From an uncultured Cellvibrionales bacterium (GTDB lineage Bacteria > Pseudomonadota > Gammaproteobacteria > Pseudomonadales > Dasaniaceae), in contig CAJVZD010000004.1 in NCBI GenBank assembly GCA_913019905.1, positions 124,001 to 188,000 on the forward strand: DNA of 64,000 nucleotides, written 5' to 3'. A program made the position numbers and the translations under genes. The notes beneath the pieces were generated by a model, which saw nothing but the letters and a program-made list of their open reading frames with translations, had not been told where the DNA came from and searched no databases. Positions 1 through 10,069 of this stretch are shown here, one piece after another. The number at the start of each line of letters is the position of its first letter. The stretch's first letter is position 1.

Positions 1-129
1 ATGCTAATCGCGACCAGAATGCTCTAAAACATCGGTGACTTTCGCCATCCGTTGAATCGCCACGACGCAAGAGACGAAAGCTCGCGGTCAGCCTGGTACT
101 CAAACCCAATCGAGATAGCGTCGGTTCAA

Positions 130-1496
<1,367 letters not shown>

Positions 1497-1558
1497 ATTT
1501 TAATAGTAGTCAAAATAATTGGGACTCTACTAACTGGCCAGTAGCGAAGTGCTAAAGC

Positions 1559-2752
1559 TTAGCGATTTTTTACTGTCCACTGACCGTCGGATAACACCAG
1601 ATTTCGACTGTATTCCAAGGTACAAGCTTGTCCTGACAGACCATAAATCACTTGCTCGCCTTCTTCGCGTAAGCGCTGTACCAACTGCCACAAAGCCAAC
1701 TCCTCTGCATCATTCAAGTCATCACTGGTCGGCGCCAATATCGTAGAGGCATCTTTGGCCGTCCCTTTTTCCAGATAGCTTAACAACGCTTTGAGATCTG
1801 TATTAAAACCAGTTGCCGGTCGTGCTCGACCGAAGACTTCGCCAATATGATCGTAACGGCCGCCATTCGCAACAGCTTGACCATGCCCGGGCGCGAGCGC
1901 AGAAAAAACCAGACCTGTATGATAATGGTAGCCACGAAGCTCACTCAAATCAAAATATATTCTTACCGAGGGCATACGCAAGAATATTTTTTCAGCCACT
2001 TTTTCCAGTACTTCTATAGCGGCAATAACTTCGCCAGGCGCTTTTGCGAGCGCGGTCTTCGCTCTAGCTAACACCGAGTTGTCGCCATTTAGCTGACTTA
2101 GCGTTCTCATCATATCAGCCATTTCCGGGTCGTTAATTCCCGATGTAATCGCCTCCTCGATGTCGACCGTAGACTTGCGCTGTAATGCATCAAATAATTT
2201 CTGTTGCGCCTCTTCACTAAGACCCGCCTCTTTGATCAAGGCTCTATAGATGCCGACGTGCCCAAGATCCAGAGTTATATTTTTCACACCGCTACAATGA
2301 AGCGTTTCCAGCATGAGGCAAATGACTTCGATATCGCTGTCTAACCCCGCGTCACCATAAAGTTCTGCGCCGACCTGAATAGGTGTGCGCGATGCCATTA
2401 ATGATTTAGGCCTGGTATGTAAAACGCTACCGGCATAACAAAGACGTACCGGGCCCTCTCGTTTCAAGCTATGCGCATCGATACGAGCCGTTTGTGCTGT
2501 AATATCTGCTCGAATGCCCATTGTTCGGCCACTCATTTGGTCAACAACCTTAAACGTTTGGATATCGACGTCACTTCCAAGGCCCACTAACAAAGAATCT
2601 GTAAACTCAATTAACGGCGGGATGACCAACTCATAACCCCAGCTGCTAAATAAATCCAGCAGTTTTCGCCGCAGTATTTCTACCTGGCTAGCTTGCTCGG
2701 GAAGCAGCTCTTCGACGCCATCGGGCAGTAACCAGCGATCAGCTTTGCTCAT
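1559..2752 (-). CDS. hisZ: ATP phosphoribosyltransferase regulatory subunit HisZ
   Basis: HisZ is a class II histidyl-tRNA synthetase paralogue that forms a hetero-octamer with short-form HisG and confers activity and histidine feedback on the first step of histidine synthesis. The 397-residue product has the opening DRWLLPDGVEELLP, the motif-2 region MGIRADITAQTARIDAH, and RLCYAGSVLH, all very close to Pseudomonas HisZ. It has no anticodon-binding domain, which separates it from HisS. The ATG is preceded by AAAGG at good spacing. It lies between the DUF2065 gene and purA, the conserved Pseudomonas order. Its presence implies a short HisG elsewhere in the genome. Confidence 0.95.
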   Translation of the reverse strand: MSKADRWLLPDGVEELLPEQASQVEILRRKLLDLFSSWGYELVIPPLIEFTDSLLVGLGSDVDIQTFKVVDQMSGRTMGIRADITAQTARIDAHSLKREGPVRLCYAGSVLHTRPKSLMASRTPIQVGAELYGDAGLDSDIEVICLMLETLHCSGVKNITLDLGHVGIYRALIKEAGLSEEAQQKLFDALQRKSTVDIEEAITSGINDPEMADMMRTLSQLNGDNSVLARAKTALAKAPGEVIAAIEVLEKVAEKIFLRMPSVRIYFDLSELRGYHYHTGLVFSALAPGHGQAVANGGRYDHIGEVFGRARPATGFNTDLKALLSYLEKGTAKDASTILAPTSDDLNDAEELALWQLVQRLREEGEQVIYGLSGQACTLEYSRNLVLSDGQWTVKNR

Positions 2753-2811
2753 AGTTAACCTTTGATATGAAATAACAGAGTATTTACATTAATAGCCAAG
2801 CAAACGTAGAT

Positions 2812-3000
2812 CTAACCATTCACCAGGTACAACATGCCAGCACCGACCAGCATCGAAATAAAACCCATCACTCGCAAGGAGTTATCTGCTTGCTGAGCAA
2901 CATTTAAAACCGCTCTTCGCCACGAATCGGGACTCAAGAAAGGCAATAACCCCTCAATGACCAAAACCAGGGAAAACGCTACCAACACGTCGTGCCACAT
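2812..3000 (-). CDS. DUF2065 (YjeT-like) small membrane protein
   Basis: A 62-residue protein with two hydrophobic helices (about residues 5-22 and 43-60) joined by a basic-aromatic stretch PDSWRRAV. It matches the DUF2065/YjeT family, nearly always found just after hflC. The molecular role is unknown; the position suggests a link to the HflKC membrane complex (inference). Both the 214-base spacer to hflC and the short spacer to hisZ lack other genes. Confidence 0.85.
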   Translation of the reverse strand: MWHDVLVAFSLVLVIEGLLPFLSPDSWRRAVLNVAQQADNSLRVMGFISMLVGAGMLYLVNG

Positions 3001-3214
3001 CTATCCACCCCGGTTTATGTATTTTGCAATTTGAAATTAGGCGCGCCGCAAAAAGGCTAACCTTAAGTCGTCAAACACAAAAAAACCGAGCAGCTCGCAG
3101 CTTATTTAACAATAAACCCTGGAACGGCCCGGTTGTCGCATTATATCACAAATCGACGTTTGTTAACCGTATCAATACGTCTGTCGATTTTGACTTAAAC
3201 CCTATTCTCAGCCT

Positions 3215-4087
3215 TTACTTACCGGCCTTGCTGTCATTCAGATATTTAAAAAAGTCGCTTTGTGGATCAACTAACATGATATCGCCCTTATCCTTAAAAG
3301 CACTTCGGTACGCATTTAAGCTACGAACAAACGCATAGAACTCTGAGTCCTGGCTGTATGCGGACGCGTAGGTCGCTGCGGCTTGTGCATCGCCTTCACC
3401 GCGAGCACGCTCAGCAGAGCTATAAGCTTGCGCCTCTAAAATGGTTTTTTCGCGCTCGGCAGAAGAACGAATCTTTTCAGCGGCTTCTATCCCTTTAGAT
3501 CGAAGCTCCCGAGCTTCCTTCTCGCGCTCGGCTTTCATTCGGCGAAATACCGGCTCACTGACCTCTGGAGGCAAGTCGATGCGTTTTACCCGGACGTCTA
3601 CCACCTCAATACCTAATGTTTCCTCGACGGTTGCGTTGAGCCCTATCTTGATATCACTCATTAGCTGATCACGTTCGCCCGACACCACTTCGTGTAAGGT
3701 ACGCGTACCAAATTCGTTACGCAATCCATCGTTGACACGATTAGCTAAGCGGTTCATTGCCACACTTTCATTACCGCCGGTCACTCGATAGTAAGTATCG
3801 ACATTCGCTATTCGCCACTTGGCAAAAGAGTCTACGATCAGGCGCTTTTTCTGTACCGTAAAAAAACTTTCCGGCGGCGCATCAAGCGTTAATACACGAC
3901 TGTCAAACTTTCGAACCTCATCCATCACCGGTACTTTCCAGTGTAAACCTGGACCAATGTTGGTATTGACCAATTTACCGAACCTGAGCTTTACGGCCTT
4001 CTCGGTCTCCTTCACCACATACAGAGCACTATTACCGATAATAATCGCGAGAAATAGAGCTATTATAACTGGAATTAATCGAGCCAT
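3215..4087 (-). CDS. hflC: HflC, protease modulator (SPFH/band 7)
   Basis: HflC and HflK form a large inner-membrane cage around the FtsH protease and modulate its access to membrane substrates. The 290-residue protein has an N-terminal signal-anchor helix (residues 5-25), then an SPFH/band-7 domain (KAVKLRFGKLV, GLHWKVPVMDEV) and a charged helical region rich in REKEARELRSKG and ERARGEGDAQA. Its ATG overlaps the hflK stop by one base (TAATG), so the two are probably translationally coupled. Confidence 0.95.
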   Translation of the reverse strand: MARLIPVIIALFLAIIIGNSALYVVKETEKAVKLRFGKLVNTNIGPGLHWKVPVMDEVRKFDSRVLTLDAPPESFFTVQKKRLIVDSFAKWRIANVDTYYRVTGGNESVAMNRLANRVNDGLRNEFGTRTLHEVVSGERDQLMSDIKIGLNATVEETLGIEVVDVRVKRIDLPPEVSEPVFRRMKAEREKEARELRSKGIEAAEKIRSSAEREKTILEAQAYSSAERARGEGDAQAAATYASAYSQDSEFYAFVRSLNAYRSAFKDKGDIMLVDPQSDFFKYLNDSKAGK

Positions 4088-5232
4088 TAGCGTGTCTCCC
4101 TGCGGCGGCTTGCGCTTTGATCGCGTCGAAGCTTCTTAATCACTTCATCGGCAATGTCACTAACACTGGCGCTAGGGGCCAACGAGTCGCCCGAATAGGC
4201 GGGTTTAGATTGAATAATCTTATCTAACGGCAAATACAACATATTATTTCCGCCTTCAACATCGACCAATACCTTAGAGCTCTGACTCATCACAGCTTGC
4301 ATTGCATCAAGATAGAGACGCTCTCGAGTGACTTCTGGTGCCTTTTGATACTCTTTAAGAAGATATTCAAAGCGCTGCGCCTCACCTTCCGCCTCAACGA
4401 TAACCTTTGCTTTGTAGCCGTTCGCCTCTTCGATCAATCGTTGTGACTTACCGCGAGCCTCCGGGATTATACCGTTAGCATAGGCTTGGGCCTCGTTGAT
4501 TAAACGCTCCTGATCTTCACGAGCCTTAATAACATCATCGTAAGCTTCTTTCACTTCAGAAGGCGGCTTGGCCTCTTGAATATTGATTTTTACTACCTGA
4601 ATCCCGGTGCCGTAGTTGTCGAGATAGGTCTGCAAGCGCTCTTTAACTTCGCTGCCGATTTGCAAACGCCCTATTGAAACCACGTCGTCTAATTTACTAC
4701 TACCAACAACGTGGCGTAATGCGCTATCCGTTGCCTGTTGCAGACTAAGCTCTGGATTCTTAACATTCAGGACGAAAGCTTTAGGATCGGCAATGTTATA
4801 TTGAACAGTGAGAGGAGATTCAACAATATTCTCGTCTTGCGTCAGCATGACACCTTTAGACGAATATTGCCGCTCTTCCGTAACACGAACAATAGTTTTA
4901 CTTTCAACTAGGGGAGGATTCCAGTGTAAACCGGGTCCGTAAGTGTCGACATATTTCCCAAAACGCAGTACGACGGCCCTATCTTTTTCGTTGATCTGAT
5001 AGATACCCATCGAAGCCCAGATAAGAACAATTACCCCAATGACGGCAAATATCAAGCCCGGCCCAATATCGGCCGTTCCCATGTTTTTACCACCACCAGA
5101 ACCACTGCCAAATAGGCCGTTTAGCTTTTCTTGTAACTTCTTGAAGGCTTCATCCAGATCAGGGGGGCCTTGATTACCTTTATTACCCCACGGATCTTTA
5201 TCTCCACCACCACCCGGTTCATTCCAGGCCAT
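4087..5232 (-). CDS. hflK: HflK, FtsH protease modulator (SPFH/band 7)
   Basis: Partner of HflC in the FtsH-associated membrane complex. The 381-residue protein opens with a Gly/Asn-rich cytoplasmic tail (AWNEPGGGGDKDPWG), has one membrane helix around residues 57-77, then an SPFH domain (DRAVVLRFGKYVDT, PGLHWNPPLVE) and a long helical region. The start is supported by GAGGAG 6 bases before the ATG. The C-terminal tail ends in a basic RRDQSASRRRETR segment. It is separated from hflX by 344 bases, unlike the tight hflX-hflK junction of E. coli. Confidence 0.95.
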   Translation of the reverse strand: MAWNEPGGGGDKDPWGNKGNQGPPDLDEAFKKLQEKLNGLFGSGSGGGKNMGTADIGPGLIFAVIGVIVLIWASMGIYQINEKDRAVVLRFGKYVDTYGPGLHWNPPLVESKTIVRVTEERQYSSKGVMLTQDENIVESPLTVQYNIADPKAFVLNVKNPELSLQQATDSALRHVVGSSKLDDVVSIGRLQIGSEVKERLQTYLDNYGTGIQVVKINIQEAKPPSEVKEAYDDVIKAREDQERLINEAQAYANGIIPEARGKSQRLIEEANGYKAKVIVEAEGEAQRFEYLLKEYQKAPEVTRERLYLDAMQAVMSQSSKVLVDVEGGNNMLYLPLDKIIQSKPAYSGDSLAPSASVSDIADEVIKKLRRDQSASRRRETR

Positions 5233-5576
5233 CTCAATCTCCTCGTTTTTTTGTCTTATCTACTCGCGCGTTTACTTAAACGACGGCTTGCATTATCAAC
5301 TTTTTCGATTTGCTAGCGACGATACCGATTGCACTGACGACGCGCGGCCAAATCGCTAAAATTCAGCGCAGGAGTCTATCAAATTTAGAGACCGCATGTC
5401 TTCCTTATTCACTTCAAAGGCTCATTCTCGGTGCAAATCTCATCAATTTGTTCAAATTGAATGATCTGAACCCTATGTTGTAATTTCATGTTGCAGCGGA
5501 ACCAACAGTGGAAAAGAACAAATAGACGACGCTGATTCACAATTTAATCACCGAGTAAGAGGAACTGCCTCACTTC
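5233..5576. other. Non-coding spacer between hflX and hflK
   Basis: No supported gene, tRNA or clear terminator was found in these 344 bases. The part nearest hflK carries a good ribosome-binding site and presumably a promoter for hflKC. A weak TTGATA lies about 50 bases upstream of the hflK ATG, but no convincing -10 partner was found. Confidence 0.5.
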
Positions 5577-6875
5577 TCAACCATTGACCAGCTCTGACAA
5601 TAACTGGTCCGGGTTAATTTTTTGAGCGCTCGCCAATCGACAAAAATCGCTTTTAGACAGACGGACTTCCAAGCAACAAAACCCCTGATCATCAAATCGC
5701 TCAGACAGAACAGCACCGTGATGATAAAATGCGGCTCTTAATTTTCCCTGCTCGTGAATGAGTTTTAGATGGCCGTGAACAAGGTCTTCCGCCAGATTCT
5801 CAGCCAAGCCTTCAATCAGCAAGGTCAATCCTGTTTTTTGTTGCGCAGACAACCAAATTTTTTCTATTTCATTTTCCTGTCCACGATCGATTCTGGGTAC
5901 AGCCTCTAATAAGTCCACTTTATTGTAGACCTCGATAACGGGGATATTGTCTGCGCCTATTTCTTTCAGCACACTCTGTACTTGTTCGATATTATTGGCT
6001 CGCTCTTCATCCGCGCAATCGATTACATGAATCAATAAATCGGATTGCGCTGCCTCTTCGAGAGTCGCACGAAATGCCTCAACTAATTTGTGAGGCAGGT
6101 GACGAATAAACCCAACGGTATCAGCCAGTACAATTGGCCCGATATCAGGCACCTTCAAGCGCCTTAAAGTGGGATCTAGAGTCGCAAATAATTGATCCGC
6201 AACCAGGACTTCCGCTTGCGTTAATGCGTTGAATAAAGTGGATTTTCCGGCATTGGTGTAGCCCACTAGGGAAACGGTCGGAATATCTGCGCGGTCGCGT
6301 GCCCTTCGCCCTTGGTCACGCTGCTTACGCACTCTGTCCAGTCGCTTAGTAATAGACGTTATACGCACTCTTAACAAACGTCGATCTGTTTCTAGCTGGG
6401 TTTCTCCGGGACCTCGTAAACCTATCCCGCCTTTTTGTCTTTCGAGATGAGTCCAACCACGAACGAGACGCGTAGACATATGCTGTAGCTGCGCCAGCTC
6501 AACTTGCAGCTTACCTTCGTGGGTGCGAGCTCGTTGAGCGAAAATATCTAAAATCAAGCCGGTCCGATCTAAAACGCGACACTGCAATTCTTGCTCAAGG
6601 TTACGCTCCTGGCTAGGGGACAGCGCATGATTAAACAATACGATTTCGGCTTCGTGATGTACTACTTGTTGTCTAATTTCTTCCAGCTTACCGGTACCGA
6701 CAAAGTATCGTGGGGTTGGCGAAGAACGCTGACCGCCGATAAGCGCGACTGGGTCACCACCGGCAGACAAAACAAGCTCCTCAAATTCCCGAGGGTCTTC
6801 GCGCTCTTTTTCATGTGTAAGATCGAGGTGAACAAGCACTGCTCGCTCACCGGAATCGGGACGATCAAAAAACAA
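5577..6875 (-). CDS. hflX: GTPase HflX, ribosome rescue/splitting factor
   Basis: HflX is a ribosome-associated GTPase that splits stalled 70S ribosomes, notably in heat stress. The 432-residue protein has the N-terminal HflX domain (GTGKLEEIR), the connector QLQHMSTRLVRGW, and RGPGETQLETDRR. The GTPase motifs follow: G1 GYTNAGKS at residues 205-212, G3 DTVGF and G4 NKVD. It lies 68 bases downstream of hfq in the standard order miaA-hfq-hflX. Confidence 0.96.
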   Translation of the reverse strand: MFFDRPDSGERAVLVHLDLTHEKEREDPREFEELVLSAGGDPVALIGGQRSSPTPRYFVGTGKLEEIRQQVVHHEAEIVLFNHALSPSQERNLEQELQCRVLDRTGLILDIFAQRARTHEGKLQVELAQLQHMSTRLVRGWTHLERQKGGIGLRGPGETQLETDRRLLRVRITSITKRLDRVRKQRDQGRRARDRADIPTVSLVGYTNAGKSTLFNALTQAEVLVADQLFATLDPTLRRLKVPDIGPIVLADTVGFIRHLPHKLVEAFRATLEEAAQSDLLIHVIDCADEERANNIEQVQSVLKEIGADNIPVIEVYNKVDLLEAVPRIDRGQENEIEKIWLSAQQKTGLTLLIEGLAENLAEDLVHGHLKLIHEQGKLRAAFYHHGAVLSERFDDQGFCCLEVRLSKSDFCRLASAQKINPDQLLSELVNG

Positions 6876-6943
6876 CGATGATCCTCAAGTTCTCCTCAGC
6901 CAACTGACAGTTTCGCACCGGCAAAGCGCCAGCGTTATCGGGA

Positions 6944-7186
6944 CTAGCTTTCCGCATCATCTTGATCAGCCGTTGGCATACGAACTGCCCGTGAAGGTAC
7001 TACGGTAGAAATAGCATGCTTATAAACCATCTGACTGACAGTATTTTTTAGCAAGACAACAAACTGATCAAAAGACTCAATTTGACCCTGCAGCTTAATT
7101 CCGTTGACGAGATAAATCGAAACGGGAACGCGCTCTTTGCGCAAAACATTCAGATAAGGGTCTTGTAACGTATGCCCTTTTGACAT
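6944..7186 (-). CDS. hfq: RNA chaperone Hfq
   Basis: Hexameric Sm-like chaperone that pairs small RNAs with mRNAs. The 80-residue protein has Sm1 ([32 protein letters not shown]) and the Hfq-specific Sm2 YKHAIST. The start is the ATG at 7186, preceded by AAGGAGAG at good spacing. An open frame continues 21 codons further up but is not homologous and lacks a ribosome-binding site. The C-terminal tail is short and acidic (ADQDDAES), as in pseudomonads. The 192-base AT-rich spacer to miaA probably carries its own promoter. Confidence 0.97.
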   Translation of the reverse strand: MSKGHTLQDPYLNVLRKERVPVSIYLVNGIKLQGQIESFDQFVVLLKNTVSQMVYKHAISTVVPSRAVRMPTADQDDAES

Positions 7187-7378
7187 GCCACTCTCCTTGA
7201 TAACCCAAATTGGGGTCATAAATAGTATTATTGAGACCTGTACATACAAATTTTTTAATTAAATCATTCGCTAACAGATAAAACTATCATCACATCCCCG
7301 AACACAAAATTTAAGTCAAAATACCCAAATTACACGAATGCAGACAAAAGCACGTAAAGTATAACTTAAATCAATAAC

Positions 7379-8383
7379 TTAAGGAGAATACTTATTCACG
7401 TATCTTAACGCGAGAGTTATTGCCGGCATACCGACGATATCAGCCACCCCATCGACCGTTTGGGTACTTGAAACCAGCGAGCCGCGGCTATCTGTATGAA
7501 GCCATTGCAGCCCCTTCCACTTGTTTAACCAGGTGAGCTGTCTCTTTGCCAGTTGCCGCGTAGCAATTATTGCTCTTTCGTTCATTTCGCCCAGGGATAA
7601 CATTCCATCGAGATATTGCCAAACTTGCCTGTAACCTACTGCGCGCATCGACGGCAGAGCTAAATTAAGATCTTCCCGATTGTACAGGTGCCGAACTTCG
7701 TCAATAAATCCACGTTCAATCATCAATTGAAATCGCTGCTCAATACGTTGATGTAATACCTTCCGGTCAAGTGGAGCGATCGCCATTTGTAAGAGCTCGT
7801 AGGGTAAACTGTACTGGCCCAAACCCGCTTTATTTTGCTCTTCATAATAAGCGGTAATCGTCTTCCCGGTCGCTCGGTAAACGCCTAGCGCTCGTTCAAT
7901 TCGCTGGGAATGATTGGGGTGAATGCGCTGTGCGGATTCCGGGTCCACCTTAGCAAGCAAGCCATGCACATAGGGCCAGCCTTTACTCTGGGCTTGAGCC
8001 TCAATTTCGGATCTAATCGCCAAGTCCGACACGGGTAAATCGGCAATTCCTTCGATAAGTGTTTTAAAATACAACATTGATCCGCCGACTAACAAAGGAA
8101 TATTTCCCCTGGCTGTTATCGAACCCATTTCCTCCAGCGCATCTCGGCGAAAGTCGGCAGCCGAATAAGTTTGTACTGGATCGAGAAAATCGATTAACTT
8201 GTGCGGAGCCTTTTTTAGCTCTTCTGCACTCGGCTTGGCCGTTCCTATATCCATACCTCGATAGACTAGTGCAGAATCGACACTGACAATCTCACAGGGC
8301 AACTCTCGACAAAGCTGTATGGCAAGGTCTGTTTTTCCAGATGCAGTGGGACCCATCAAAAAAAATGCGGGAGGCAAGCTCAT
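7379..8383 (-). CDS. miaA: tRNA dimethylallyltransferase MiaA
   Basis: Transfers the dimethylallyl group to A37 of tRNAs that read UNN codons. The 334-residue protein has the P-loop GPTASGKT at residues 11-18, the substrate motifs [18 protein letters not shown] and [10 protein letters not shown], the region [14 protein letters not shown], and the C-terminal [11 protein letters not shown]. Its neighbours are hfq downstream and, unusually, a sensor gene inserted between it and mutL. Confidence 0.96.
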   Translation of the reverse strand: MSLPPAFFLMGPTASGKTDLAIQLCRELPCEIVSVDSALVYRGMDIGTAKPSAEELKKAPHKLIDFLDPVQTYSAADFRRDALEEMGSITARGNIPLLVGGSMLYFKTLIEGIADLPVSDLAIRSEIEAQAQSKGWPYVHGLLAKVDPESAQRIHPNHSQRIERALGVYRATGKTITAYYEEQNKAGLGQYSLPYELLQMAIAPLDRKVLHQRIEQRFQLMIERGFIDEVRHLYNREDLNLALPSMRAVGYRQVWQYLDGMLSLGEMNERAIIATRQLAKRQLTWLNKWKGLQWLHTDSRGSLVSSTQTVDGVADIVGMPAITLALRYVNKYSP

Positions 8384-8425
8384 TCTGAACTAGCGCCGGA
8401 CTGTAGTGAATACATAAAATCGATT

Positions 8426-10069
8426 CTAAAGGTCACGGGACACAACCTGATCTCGTCCATTGGCTCTCGCACGAAACAGAGCTTTGTCTGCGTTAACAAT
8501 AGTCTCTTCATCTTTGTCTTCCGGCTTCCACTCCGCCACGCCAATAGACACAGTCACCGCAACGTCTTGACCGTCATCGAGGTCAATAGGGTTTTCCCTA
8601 ACAAAACGGCACAATCTCTTTGCGTAGTTAGTTGCTTCAGTCACTCTTGTTCTGGGTAGCAACAGAATAAATTCTCCGTGCGAGTAGCGCCCCAAATAGT
8701 CACTCTCTCTACCGTCTCCCAACAATAGCTGAGCGATGGTAATAATAATTCGTTCGTCGGCATCCGACCCATGGCGCTCGCTTAACTTCCTTAAATCGTC
8801 AATATCAATGAGAAGAAGACTAAACACATCGCCATAACGTTGAGCACGAGTTAGCTCTTCGCGGTATTTTCTTTCGAACACTTGCCTATTAAGCAATTCC
8901 GCTGACGAGTCTTTATTCGTTAATAACTTTAGCTTTTCTTCTGCCACCCGTCTCTCTTCAACTTCTCTTTTTACTCGTAGATTGAACAAGGCCGTCAAAA
9001 CAAAAAAAACGAAAACTGCAAAGAGAAAAACACAGACTGCCATCAGCAAATAAAATGAATAACTGTTTTCTTTCTCTTTATGGGTATAAATAAATCCATC
9101 AAACCTGTCCAGGTTATTCACTAACTCCTGCTCCAAAAAAACCTCCGCCATCGCCCGAAATCGAAGAGGATTTGTATACCCAATTTCTATCAAGTCAGGA
9201 AGAATTAAACCTATAACTGACAGTGCCTCGTAACGCATATGACTCAAGGTTTTCTTACTGCTATATTTATCCCGGATAGTCTGAATAAGCTCCTCAGGAT
9301 TGGCGAGCGCATACTTCCAGCCCTCCAGCGTCGCTCTTCGGAAACGTTCAACTCGGTCGGGATGAAAGCGAGCCTCATCTTCAGAGGTAAACAAAATATC
9401 GCTGTAAAAGTCGACACCGTAATCACGGGGATTAATGATGTTGTAAGCAACTCCCTTTTCTTCTAAATAAAATGGCTCATTGGTCAGATACGCGTTAAAC
9501 GCATCTGTTTTTCCGTCGATCAAGTCCTCAACGTTGTAACTACTACTCATCAAGTCCATGCTTCCTAAGGCGATTTTTTCTCTTGCAAACATCGCGAAAA
9601 AATCTGCATCAGATCGATCCTTAACCCCCATCACGCGGTGACCTATTAAATCTGCAGGCTTTTCGATTCCAGACTTTTTCAGGGTAAGTAATATCGATGG
9701 TGAATACTGAAATACCGTAGCCAACGCCACCAACGGCTCACCGTTTAATCGTGACAGCAAAATCTCACTGTTCCCTACCGCATATTGAGCGCGACCCGAG
9801 AGGACTTCACGAACGGGCTGTTTATCTGCAGAACCGGGCACTAACTCCACATCAAAACCGGCCTCTTCGTAAAAACCTTTTTCTTTAGCCGCGTAATACC
9901 CGGCAAACTGAAATTGATGATGCCAACGCAATTGAAATCGAATTGGTTCAAGCTCGCGGCTTTCTAAAAGCGCTTGAGCATTGACGGTTAATGGAAGGCA
10001 AAAATCGACAACTAACGAACAAACTATTGTCCACAAAAGCATATTTTGCTTCATGCAGAAAGGGCTCAT
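8426..10069 (-). CDS. Membrane sensor: NMT1/THI5-like periplasmic domain plus degenerate GGDEF
   Basis: A 547-residue protein with four parts. A signal-like hydrophobic segment covers residues 10-32. A periplasmic NMT1/THI5-like binding domain follows (WHHQFQFAGYYAA at 49-61). A transmembrane helix lies near 338-362. A GGDEF-family domain runs from about 385 to the end. The catalytic signature reads SHGEF (463-467) instead of GG[D/E]EF, so diguanylate cyclase activity is unlikely. The inhibitory c-di-GMP site RESD (454-457) is intact at the canonical five-residue distance, suggesting a c-di-GMP receptor role (inference). Relatives of the binding domain recognise pyrimidine (HMP)-type ligands, but the ligand here is unknown. 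The ATG directly follows the mutL stop (TAAATG). Confidence 0.8.
   Translation of the reverse strand: MSPFCMKQNMLLWTIVCSLVVDFCLPLTVNAQALLESRELEPIRFQLRWHHQFQFAGYYAAKEKGFYEEAGFDVELVPGSADKQPVREVLSGRAQYAVGNSEILLSRLNGEPLVALATVFQYSPSILLTLKKSGIEKPADLIGHRVMGVKDRSDADFFAMFAREKIALGSMDLMSSSYNVEDLIDGKTDAFNAYLTNEPFYLEEKGVAYNIINPRDYGVDFYSDILFTSEDEARFHPDRVERFRRATLEGWKYALANPEELIQTIRDKYSSKKTLSHMRYEALSVIGLILPDLIEIGYTNPLRFRAMAEVFLEQELVNNLDRFDGFIYTHKEKENSYSFYLLMAVCVFLFAVFVFFVLTALFNLRVKREVEERRVAEEKLKLLTNKDSSAELLNRQVFERKYREELTRAQRYGDVFSLLLIDIDDLRKLSERHGSDADERIIITIAQLLLGDGRESDYLGRYSHGEFILLLPRTRVTEATNYAKRLCRFVRENPIDLDDGQDVAVTVSIGVAEWKPEDKDEETIVNADKALFRARANGRDQVVSRDL

Noticed and set aside
1-129. A coding-looking minus-strand frame after purA and a possible tRNA, since tRNA-Leu follows purA in P. 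aeruginosa
   Set aside because: The frame begins right after a stop with no start codon and covers about 33 codons; no tRNA cloverleaf or GGTTCRA T-loop could be built.
5233-5576. Possible tRNA or small RNA in the hflX-hflK spacer
   Set aside because: No cloverleaf, terminator or promoter pair could be identified.
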